Part shown: piece after piece, positions 6,456 to 12,198 of the stretch
How the letters are laid out: each line of letters starts with the position of its first letter
Position numbering within the stretch: the first letter of the stretch is position 1
Assembly (NCBI GenBank): GCA_003224195.1
Contig: QHYP01000216.1
Span: forward strand, 1 to 12,198
Direction: 5' to 3'
DNA: 12,198 bases
Source of the DNA: Acidobacteriota bacterium
GTDB lineage: Bacteria > Acidobacteriota > Terriglobia > Acidiferrales > UBA7541
Translations under genes and position numbers: made by a program
Notes under the pieces: model-generated
The model's database searches: none
The model's input: the letters and a program-made list of their open reading frames with translations, nothing else
Told to the model about the DNA's origin: nothing

Positions 6456-7022
6456 ATGAAAGAGCAGGATCAGGGGAGATCGCCGGACGTGCAGGACTCG
6501 CAGGACCGGGAGCGATTCGAGCGGCTCGTGCTGCCCTATATGGACGCTGCCTATAATTTGGCGCGCTGGCTCTTGCGCAACTCGCACGACGCCGAAGACG
6601 TCGCCCAGGAAGCGCTTCTGCGGGCGCTGCGGTTCATCGGCGGCTTCCACGGCGAAGATGCCCGCGCGTGGCTGCTTCGCATCGTCCGCAACACCTGCTA
6701 CACGTGGCTCGAAAAAAACCGCCCGGCGGATCTCATGACGGAATTCGATGAGGAAGCGCATTCGCAAACTACAGCGACGCCCGAGACGCTGGCCATCGCC
6801 GCCGGCGATCGCGAACGCCTTGCCGCCGCCCTCGGAGGGTTATCGCCGCGCTTCCGTGAAGTTCTCGTCCTGCGCGAAATCGAAGGCTGTTCTTATAGGG
6901 AAATCGCCCAGATAATTTCGATTCCTATCGGCACGGTCATGTCTTCGCTTGCCCGCGCCCGCCATCAACTCCAGCGCTCCCTGACTGGGGCCGCACAGAA
7001 GGAGGCCGCCCGTGAGCTGTGA
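6456..7022 (+). CDS. ECF RNA polymerase sigma factor
   Basis: This protein is up to 188 residues, a normal length for an ECF sigma factor with only regions 2 and 4. Region 2 spans about residues 22-88: FERLVLPYMDAAYNLARWLL, then DAEDVAQEALLRAL and RAWLLRIVRNTCYTWL, the core-binding and -10-recognition helices. Region 4 spans about 125-180: LSPRFREVLVLREIEGCSY, then REIAQIISIPIGTVMSSLAR, a helix-turn-helix for the -35 element. ATG 6456 has only a distant AGGA upstream, and a predicted promoter ends two bases before it. GTG 6489, ten bases after AGGGGAG (6472-6478), is a credible alternative start that removes 11 poorly conserved residues. The anti-sigma gene overlaps the 3' end by 11 bases. 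The predicted targets are its own operon and the divergent metallophosphoesterase operon. Confidence 0.95.
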   Translation: MKEQDQGRSPDVQDSQDRERFERLVLPYMDAAYNLARWLLRNSHDAEDVAQEALLRALRFIGGFHGEDARAWLLRIVRNTCYTWLEKNRPADLMTEFDEEAHSQTTATPETLAIAAGDRERLAAALGGLSPRFREVLVLREIEGCSYREIAQIISIPIGTVMSSLARARHQLQRSLTGAAQKEAAREL

Positions 7023-7761
7023 GCAGACGCGGTTAATCCTCCACGCCTACTTCGACAGTGAGTTCGACGCGGTTCGAGCCGCCGAATTCGAGGGTCATCT
7101 CCAAGATTGCGCGGAGTGCATGGCCGCCCTCGAGACTCAGAAGTTGCTTCGTGACGCGATCCATCGCTCGGGGCTATATGAGCGCGCTCCCGTCTCATTG
7201 CGCCGCGCCGTGCGCTCGCAATTTCTTGCCGGAAGAGAATCAATCACCACGGCGAGATTCTCGTCCTGGCGCTGGCTCTCCGCGGCGGCTGCGGTCGCGA
7301 TAGTCGCTGTTGCCGCTTGGTTTGTCATGCCCGTCCTCCGCGGGCCTTCGCAAGAATTAACCCTTGCCGCGGAAATCGTCGACGCCCACTTGCGCTCGCT
7401 CCAGGCCGGCCACTTGACCGATGTGGCTTCTACCGATCAGCACACCGTCAAGCCGTGGTTTGACGGCAAAGTGGACTTCGCGCCTCCTGTGCGCGACTTT
7501 TCTGATCAGGGTTTTCCCCTGCTCGGCGGTCGCCTCGACGTGCTCGGCGGTCGCACAGTCGCTGCGCTCGTCTATGGACGGCGCAAGCATTACGTGAGCG
7601 TTTTTGTCCAGCCTACAAATGAAGAGGACCACCCGCCAAAATCCGGCTCCCTCCGCGGATACGCGTGGAGCCATTGGCGCAATAATTCAATGGACTATTG
7701 GATTGTCTCGGATACTTCCCCGGCGGACTTGGAGGCCTTGCGGCGGTTGCTTGCGCAGTAG
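7012..7761 (+). CDS. Membrane-anchored zinc-finger anti-sigma factor (zf-HC2/ZAS type)
   Basis: This 249-residue protein starts at GTG 7012 inside the sigma gene, six bases after a strong AAGGAGG (6999-7005); the 11-base overlap implies coupling. The N-terminal cytoplasmic domain carries the zinc-binding anti-sigma set, C3 plus H29-x3-C33-x2-C36 (HLQDCAEC), followed by helices that should wrap the sigma factor. One membrane helix lies at about residues 88-108. The rest, about 140 residues, should be periplasmic. It contains DQHTVKPWFDGKVDF and LLGGRLDVLGGRTVAALVYG, has no cysteine, and resembles the sensor part found in many such anti-sigma factors. Unlike soluble RsrA it is membrane-bound, so an envelope signal is plausible, although the HCC zinc site could also respond to thiol oxidation. 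The signal and release mechanism are not visible. Confidence 0.92.
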   Translation: MSCEQTRLILHAYFDSEFDAVRAAEFEGHLQDCAECMAALETQKLLRDAIHRSGLYERAPVSLRRAVRSQFLAGRESITTARFSSWRWLSAAAAVAIVAVAAWFVMPVLRGPSQELTLAAEIVDAHLRSLQAGHLTDVASTDQHTVKPWFDGKVDFAPPVRDFSDQGFPLLGGRLDVLGGRTVAALVYGRRKHYVSVFVQPTNEEDHPPKSGSLRGYAWSHWRNNSMDYWIVSDTSPADLEALRRLLAQ

Positions 7762-7775
7762 CGGGAGGCCGCGGC

Positions 7776-8210
7776 TTACTGTTTTTTCGAGGTGGAGCCC
7801 GGTTGCGCCCCGGACTTGGGCATCTGCCGCGCGTAGATGAGCTGCAGGACCACGTTCCGCGTGTGACCGGATCGCACCGGGATGTTCTTCTCCCATTCCG
7901 AAAACACACCCTTCGCCGATGCGCGCAGATCGTAGTTGTCGGTCTTCAACTTCGTGATCGTGAACCGGCCGTTGCTGTCGGTGTGCACGGCGTGCGGCGC
8001 AATCCCCGCCGAAGACTGATAGGTAATGCTCGCGTGCGGCACGGGCCTGTCATCCGGGCCGAGCACCACCCCGGTTAGTACGCCGCGTCCTGTCCTCTGC
8101 GGCTCCGCCAGCGCCGACTGCTCGAAGATCGAGCCGCTGCGAAACAACAGGTTGAACGGTCCATTCGCCAGAAGCAGTATGACGAGAACTGCGAAACCTC
8201 TTCGCGCCAT
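7776..8210 (-). CDS. Small secreted protein with carboxypeptidase regulatory-like (Ig-like) domain
   Basis: This 144-residue protein starts at ATG 8210, with GGGGTG four bases upstream. The frame is open back to 8354, but the added residues look non-coding. The N-terminus is a signal peptide: ARR, a hydrophobic core at about residues 6-22, and an ALA|E cleavage near residue 35. Residues 43-125 form one seven-stranded CarboxypepD_reg-like beta-sandwich: LTGVVLGPDDRPVPHASITY, then TDSNGRFTITKL and YDLRASAKGV. These domains are usually non-catalytic, and one stand-alone copy is typical of small exported proteins in this kind of genome. The tail (GAQPGSTSKKQ) is flexible. The gene is convergent with the anti-sigma gene with only 14 bases between the stops, and is separated from the next gene by about 250 bases. 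Its binding partner is unknown. Confidence 0.75.
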   Translation of the reverse strand: MARRGFAVLVILLLANGPFNLLFRSGSIFEQSALAEPQRTGRGVLTGVVLGPDDRPVPHASITYQSSAGIAPHAVHTDSNGRFTITKLKTDNYDLRASAKGVFSEWEKNIPVRSGHTRNVVLQLIYARQMPKSGAQPGSTSKKQ

Positions 8211-8296
8211 GGAACACCCCCTGATCGGCTTGCCCCCAGTGTAGTGCGCCGCCCCGGGAAGACCCCCGGCGCTTTTCGTCGTGTGCCGCCTCAGAA

Positions 8297-8316
8297 ACCT
8301 GTCACTTCGTACAGGT
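8297..8316. repeat. Short palindrome ACCTGT-N8-ACAGGT, possible operator
   Basis: ACCTGT (8297-8302) and ACAGGT (8311-8316) form a perfect 6-bp inverted repeat with an 8-base spacer. It lies about 90 bases upstream of the CarboxypepD-like gene start (minus strand). The half-site spacing would suit a dimeric DNA-binding protein, but no regulator gene is adjacent and one copy proves little. Confidence 0.25.
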
Positions 8317-8400
8317 GAACATCCGTCTATGATGCTCATCCCGAGCACGCGCACAAGCCGGCTGGCCGTAACAGTACGCGGTCCTCCGCATCTATAAAGG

Positions 8401-8425
8401 GTGACCCCGATCTGTCCGGGGTCAC
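8401..8425. repeat. Perfect 9-bp inverted repeat with 7-base loop
   Basis: GTGACCCCG (8401-8409), loop ATCTGTC, CGGGGTCAC (8417-8425). The stem is perfect and GC-rich, so it would be a stable hairpin in either transcript. No T-tract follows on the plus strand, and on the minus strand only a short CTTTATA follows, so terminator function is doubtful. It lies 38 bases upstream of the DUF4242-like gene start. An operator, a 5'-UTR hairpin or a REP-like palindrome are all possible. Confidence 0.5.
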
Positions 8426-8462
8426 ACGTAAATTAGTTGCCGATATTTTCCGAGGAGTGCCG

Positions 8463-8726
8463 ATGCCGCTTTATCTCTCGCAGCACACGCTCGCCTGCCT
8501 CACACGTCAGGGCGCGGACGCGCTCGCGCAACGCTTCCTGTCCGCAGATGCGGTCAAGACCGGGCGCATCCTAGTGAACATGGTCGAGGGGAAAATGTTC
8601 TGTGAGTTCCGCGCCGAATCCCGCGAAGTCTTGGAAGCTTGGCTAAAGTCCGAAGGGATGCACTTTGACTGGCTGCTGCGGATCGAGTGGCTCACCAGCG
8701 GCGGGCCCCTCCAGCCTGCCGTTTAG
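8463..8726 (+). CDS. Small DUF4242-like (ferredoxin-fold) hypothetical protein
   Basis: This 87-residue protein starts at ATG 8463, five bases after GAGGAG (8452-8457). The alternative GTG 8457 overlaps that Shine-Dalgarno and is unlikely. There is no signal peptide or membrane helix, so it is cytoplasmic. MPLYLSQHTL at the start, a helix rich in Ala/Leu, then ILVNMVEGKMFCEFRAESRE and VLEAWLKSEG suggest a beta-alpha-beta ferredoxin-like fold. This resembles DUF4242/SCO4226-type proteins, which begin MPLY(M)D.H and carry a 'G.vfC..eAp' strand. In that family some members bind nickel, but the ligand residues cannot be confirmed here. The gene lies 57 bases upstream of the rhodanese gene in the same direction, so co-transcription is possible. 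The family assignment is moderate to weak. Confidence 0.6.
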   Translation: MPLYLSQHTLACLTRQGADALAQRFLSADAVKTGRILVNMVEGKMFCEFRAESREVLEAWLKSEGMHFDWLLRIEWLTSGGPLQPAV

Positions 8727-8783
8727 GCACGCCTGCCGTTCTTGTTGTATGCTGTTGTGAAGCGCCCTCAAAGGAGAAATATC

Positions 8784-9647
8784 ATGTCCGACTACGCTCA
8801 TCCCGAAGTTCTCGTCTCGACCGAATGGGTGGCCGCCCGCTCTAAGGATCCTGGCATCCGCCTCGTCGAGGTGGACGTGGACACCACCTCCTACGACCAG
8901 GGCCACATTCCCGGCGCCCTCGCCTGGAACTGGCAGACCGAATTGCAGGACGCCATCCGCCGCGACCTCGCCGAGCCCCGCGCCTTTGAAGAGCTCCTCG
9001 GCAAAGCCGGGATTTCGCCCGATACCACGATCGTTCTCTACGGTGACAACAACAACTGGTTCGCGGCCTGGGCCTTCTGGCAACTGAAATACTACGGCCA
9101 CGAAAAAGCCCTCATCATGAACGGGGGCCGCAAGAAATGGCTCGAAGAAAAACGCCCGCTCACCGCCGAAAAGCCCAGCTATCCCGCAACGACCTACAAA
9201 GTGAAGACTTCCAACGCTTCAATCCGCGCCAAGCGCGACCATGTCTTCGCCGCCCTCGACAACCGCACTGCAAAGCTTGTGGACGTCCGCTCGGTCGACG
9301 AATACACCGGGAAAATCATTGCGCCTCCGGGCATGACCGAGACTGCCCAGCGCGCCGGTCACATTCCCGGCGCCGCGAATATTCCCTGGTCGCAAGCGGT
9401 GAACGAAGACGGCACCTTCAAGTCCGCCGACGCCCTCAAGCAGCTCTACAGCTCAAAGGGCATCACCGGCGACACCGAAGTCATCGCCTACTGCCGCATT
9501 GGCGAGCGCAGCTCGCACACCTGGTTCGTGCTGAAATATTTGCTCGGCTTCGAAAAAGTTCGCAATTACGATGGCTCGTGGACCGAGTGGGGCAACCTCA
9601 TCGGCGCGCCCATCGAAAAAGAAGTAAAGGCCGCCACGGCGGGCTAG
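8784..9647 (+). CDS. Two-domain sulfurtransferase (rhodanese, thiosulfate/3-mercaptopyruvate type)
   Basis: This 287-residue protein starts at ATG 8784, six bases after AAGGAGA (8771-8777). The open frame reaches TTG 8742, but the Shine-Dalgarno fixes the start. Two tandem rhodanese domains are visible. The N-terminal one (about 5-125) includes VEVDVDTTSYDQGHIPGAL and IVLYGDNNNWFAAWAFW. Its active-site position is occupied by D88, so it is non-catalytic, as is usual. The C-terminal domain (about 150-280) includes LVDVRSVDEYTG, RAGHIPGAANIPW and the loop CRIGERS with catalytic C237. CRxGxR(S/T) is the thiosulfate-preferring form, whereas mercaptopyruvate enzymes usually have CGSGVT. It would move sulfane sulfur from thiosulfate to cyanide or a thiol acceptor in the cytoplasm. 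No signal peptide is seen. It is convergent with the permease gene. Confidence 0.95.
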   Translation: MSDYAHPEVLVSTEWVAARSKDPGIRLVEVDVDTTSYDQGHIPGALAWNWQTELQDAIRRDLAEPRAFEELLGKAGISPDTTIVLYGDNNNWFAAWAFWQLKYYGHEKALIMNGGRKKWLEEKRPLTAEKPSYPATTYKVKTSNASIRAKRDHVFAALDNRTAKLVDVRSVDEYTGKIIAPPGMTETAQRAGHIPGAANIPWSQAVNEDGTFKSADALKQLYSSKGITGDTEVIAYCRIGERSSHTWFVLKYLLGFEKVRNYDGSWTEWGNLIGAPIEKEVKAATAG

Positions 9648-9744
9648 GTCCGCTTTAATATTGCAGCCTCTGCGCAGGGACGCAATAGGTTGCGCCCGAG
9701 CGCCCATCGCGCATTGACCCGTTATTGAACGTCCAGCCGCCGTT

Positions 9745-12195
9745 CTACTCGTGTCGCAGCGCGACAATTGGATCGACTCGCGTCGCGCGCCGCGCTGGGA
9801 TGTAGCATGCGAGCAGCGCAGCGCCGGCCAGTAACGCCGCTACGCCCGCGAACGTGAGAGGGTCCGTCGGCGGGACGCCGTAGAGTAGGCCCGCCATTAA
9901 CCGCGTCAGCGCGAACGCTCCGCCCAATCCAATCATTACACCGAGCACCGCAAGCCTAGCGCCCTGCGCCACAACCAGACGTAGTATGTCGCCGTGTTGC
10001 GCTCCCAACGCCACTCGAATGCCGATTTCTCTAGTCCGCTGCGCCACGCTATAAGCCATCACGCCGTAAATCCCAACCGCCGCCAGCGCCAGCGCAAGCG
10101 CCGCGAACAGCGCGAACAACAGAAGATTGAACCGCTGCGGCGCCACGGAGAGACTCCGCACCTGCTCCATGCTGCGCACGCGCGATATCGGCAGGTCTTT
10201 ATCCACTTCCCAAATCGCTCCGCGAATCGCTGCCGCAATGCCAAGAGGGTTTCCCGCCGTCCGCACCACCCAGTCCCGTAGCACGTGGTAGCTGTCGGGC
10301 CACTGCGTAATCGGAAAATACATCGTCGGACGGGGCTGCGTCATCACATCGAATTCCCGAATGTCTCCAACTACGCCGACAATCGTCATCCAAGGGAACT
10401 CCTCCTCCGGCCCGCCCTGCCGGATGCGTTTGCCCAGGGGGTCTTCGCCCGGCCAGTCTCTCCGCGCCATGGCCGCGTTAATGACGATGACCGGCTGCGT
10501 TTGCGGCGTGTCGCTCCACGAAAAATCTCTTCCCTCCAGCACAGGAATCTGCATCGTTTCGAAATATCCCGGCGACACCACGTCGTAACCGGCCATGAGA
10601 ACTTGCCCCGGCGCGGGCGGCACGCGGCCCTCAATCGTGAATCCCTTGCTTCCTCGAACAAACGTCAGTGGGATGAACGTGATCGCCGCGGCCGACTTCA
10701 CTCCTGGCAGGGCTTCGATTCGTTGAATCGCTTGCTGGTAGAAAGCGCTTCTCCCGGACGGTTTGGCATACCGCTCTCCTCGGGGGATCACACGAAACGT
10801 GAGCACATTTTTCGGCTGGAATCCTAGGGAAGTCCGCTCCATCAATAGAAAGCTCCGCAGCAGCAGCCCCGCGCCGATCACCACCATCACGCCCAGCGCC
10901 GTCTCCATGACCACCAGTGTGTTGCGTGTCCGCATTCGCGCGCCTCCGGCTGATTCGCGCGCGCCTTCCTTTAGCGAGTCGTGCACTTTTCCTCGAACGG
11001 CCTCGAGCGCCGGCGCCAAGCCGAAGATTAGCCCCGCGAAAACCGAGATCCCCAAACTGAATGCGTGCACGGGGCCGTTGAGTGAAATTTCTTCGAGACG
11101 CGGTATGTGCGGCGGGCTGAGCAACTTCAGCGCGGCCACTCCCCAGCGGGCTAAAAGCAGTCCCAGCGCGCAGCCCAATAGCGCCAGCAGCACGCTTTCG
11201 GTAAGGAGCTGCCGCAGAATCCGCGTACGCCCCGCGCCGAGCGCCCACCGAATCCCCATCTCCCGGTGGCGCACCGACGCGCGCCCCAGCAGCAGGTTCG
11301 CCACATTCGCGCACACAATCACGAGGACCAACCCCACCGCGCCCAGAAGAGCCAGCAGTGTTGGCCGCACCGGGCCCGCGATCTCTTCGTGCAGCGGCAC
11401 CACGTTCACCGTCTGGCCCGCGTTCGTCGTCGGATACATCTCCGTCAAATGCCGCGCAATCGTATTCATCTCCGCCTGCGCCCGCGCCGTCGTCACTCCT
11501 GCTTTCAACCGGGCGACGATGTCCAAGTAGTGACTCCCGCGGTTGTTCAGCTCTTGCTGGCTCAACGCCATCGGGACCCACAGTTGGTCATCCGGATCGG
11601 GGAAATGAAATCCGGGCGGCATGACGCCGATCACCGTGTAACTCACACCGTCCAACAGAATCGTCTTGCCCAGGATGTGCGCATCGCCGCCGAAGCGGCT
11701 CTTCCACAGTCCCTCGCTCATCACCGCCACGTGCCCGCTGCCCGGCTGGTCCTCGTCCGCCGTAAACACGCGCCCTATCGCCGCGTTCTCTCGTAAGACG
11801 GAAAAAAGGCCGGACGTGACAAGCTCGCCTTCGACCCGCACTGGCTCGCCGCTGCCCGTGAGGTTGTAACTGCGGTTGCGGTACGCCCCCATGTCCTCGA
11901 ATACCGTGTTCTGGCTTCTCCACTCCGCGAAATTTCCCGGCGTAACTTCGTTCTGCTCATTCTGATAATTCGGCAGCCGGACGTCTTCCCACACCATTAC
12001 CAGGCGATCGGGTTCCGGAAAGGGCAGCGCCTTGAGCAAAACGGCATACACCGCCGAGAAAATGGCCGTGTTGGCGCCCGTACCAAGCGCGAGGGTCAGC
12101 ACCGCAACCGCCGCGAAGCCGGGAGACTTTCCGAGTGTTCGCAACGCGTAGCGCACATCTTGGAAAAAATCTTCCGCCCAGCGGTAAAGCCACAT
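9745..12195 (-). CDS. Large MacB/FtsX-type ABC transporter permease (ADOP-like), possibly 5'-incomplete
   Basis: The frame codes for 816 residues from ATG 12195, three bases from the window edge. The protein may begin here or extend upstream, since longer family members have about 60-80 further N-terminal residues before the DVRYALRTLGKSPGF segment. The order is: first membrane helix and MacB periplasmic domain (about 25-265); an FtsX unit with three helices (ALLGAVGLVLVIVCANVANL, the REMGIRWALGAGR coupling loop, then two more); a second helix-MacB-FtsX repeat with LALALAAVGIYGVMAYSVA, REIGIRVALGAQ and the terminal PARRATRVDPIVALRHE. Tandem duplication with no ATPase gene beside it matches the acidobacterial duplicated orphan permease type. 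Such proteins probably need an ATPase encoded elsewhere for efflux or lipoprotein/envelope work. The substrate is unknown. Confidence 0.93.
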   Translation of the reverse strand: MWLYRWAEDFFQDVRYALRTLGKSPGFAAVAVLTLALGTGANTAIFSAVYAVLLKALPFPEPDRLVMVWEDVRLPNYQNEQNEVTPGNFAEWRSQNTVFEDMGAYRNRSYNLTGSGEPVRVEGELVTSGLFSVLRENAAIGRVFTADEDQPGSGHVAVMSEGLWKSRFGGDAHILGKTILLDGVSYTVIGVMPPGFHFPDPDDQLWVPMALSQQELNNRGSHYLDIVARLKAGVTTARAQAEMNTIARHLTEMYPTTNAGQTVNVVPLHEEIAGPVRPTLLALLGAVGLVLVIVCANVANLLLGRASVRHREMGIRWALGAGRTRILRQLLTESVLLALLGCALGLLLARWGVAALKLLSPPHIPRLEEISLNGPVHAFSLGISVFAGLIFGLAPALEAVRGKVHDSLKEGARESAGGARMRTRNTLVVMETALGVMVVIGAGLLLRSFLLMERTSLGFQPKNVLTFRVIPRGERYAKPSGRSAFYQQAIQRIEALPGVKSAAAITFIPLTFVRGSKGFTIEGRVPPAPGQVLMAGYDVVSPGYFETMQIPVLEGRDFSWSDTPQTQPVIVINAAMARRDWPGEDPLGKRIRQGGPEEEFPWMTIVGVVGDIREFDVMTQPRPTMYFPITQWPDSYHVLRDWVVRTAGNPLGIAAAIRGAIWEVDKDLPISRVRSMEQVRSLSVAPQRFNLLLFALFAALALALAAVGIYGVMAYSVAQRTREIGIRVALGAQHGDILRLVVAQGARLAVLGVMIGLGGAFALTRLMAGLLYGVPPTDPLTFAGVAALLAGAALLACYIPARRATRVDPIVALRHE

Positions 12196-12198
12196 CTC

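Noticed and set aside
8246..8276. GC-rich hairpin GCGCCG...CGGCGC followed by TTTT on the plus strand
   Set aside because: The stem is interrupted by an asymmetric bulge and no plus-strand gene ends nearby (the anti-sigma gene ends at 7761). At most it would stop antisense or read-through transcription.
9659..9687. TATTGC/GCAATA inverted repeat between the convergent rhodanese and permease genes
   Set aside because: Only six pairs with a 17-base loop and no T-tract. It is too weak to call a terminator.
10631..11581. A 316-codon minus-strand frame inside the permease gene
   Set aside because: It is a shifted reading of the permease, rich in Arg, Gly and Ala. The permease frame carries the conserved FtsX/MacB motifs.
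1..12198. CRISPR array, tRNA, rRNA, insertion sequence or prophage genes
   Set aside because: No regularly spaced direct repeats, no recognised tRNA or rRNA segments and no transposase, integrase or phage motifs were seen on either strand.

Overview
The window is GC-rich, densely coded bacterial DNA that most likely comes from an acidobacterium or a close relative. The main reason is the last gene, a very large FtsX/MacB-type permease with no adjacent ATPase, a protein type greatly expanded in Acidobacteriota. The secreted START-like protein and the carboxypeptidase-regulatory-fold protein fit that view. Taxonomy is inferred, because there is no rRNA gene here.

Layout. (1) 1-3132, plus strand: the end of a surface-glycan cluster, with the C-terminal part of a SAM-dependent methyltransferase, an O-antigen ligase/polymerase-type membrane protein (ATGA overlap) and a GT4 glycosyltransferase. 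(2) 3129-4061, minus strand: a secreted SRPBCC/START-like protein whose stop codon shares the tetranucleotide CTAG with the glycosyltransferase stop. (3) 4062-4411: a non-coding stretch with a 9-bp long-range inverted repeat. (4) 4412-6217, minus strand: a compact three-gene operon for a Tat-exported metallophosphoesterase, an exported type 1 copper cupredoxin and a DUF2231-like membrane protein, the last with an apparent frameshift. (5) 6456-7761, plus strand: an ECF sigma factor and its overlapping membrane-anchored zinc-finger anti-sigma factor. (6) 7776-8210, minus strand: a small secreted protein with a carboxypeptidase regulatory-like fold. (7) 8463-9647, plus strand: a small DUF4242-like protein and a two-domain rhodanese. 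(8) 9745-12195, minus strand: the large orphan permease, which runs close to the window end and may be 5'-incomplete.

The most interesting part is 4412-7761. The divergent intergenic region between the metallophosphoesterase and the sigma factor holds two outward-facing copies of one bipartite motif, GGGAATAA-N13-GCGGTT, with identical spacing. Each reads as GGAAT-N18-GTT, the consensus form known for SigR/SigH-type ECF sigma factors. This suggests an autoregulated sigma/anti-sigma pair whose nearest target is the operon for the exported phosphoesterase, the copper protein and the membrane protein: a self-contained envelope response, perhaps to redox or copper stress. The stimulus and the chemistry of the operon products cannot be read from the sequence.
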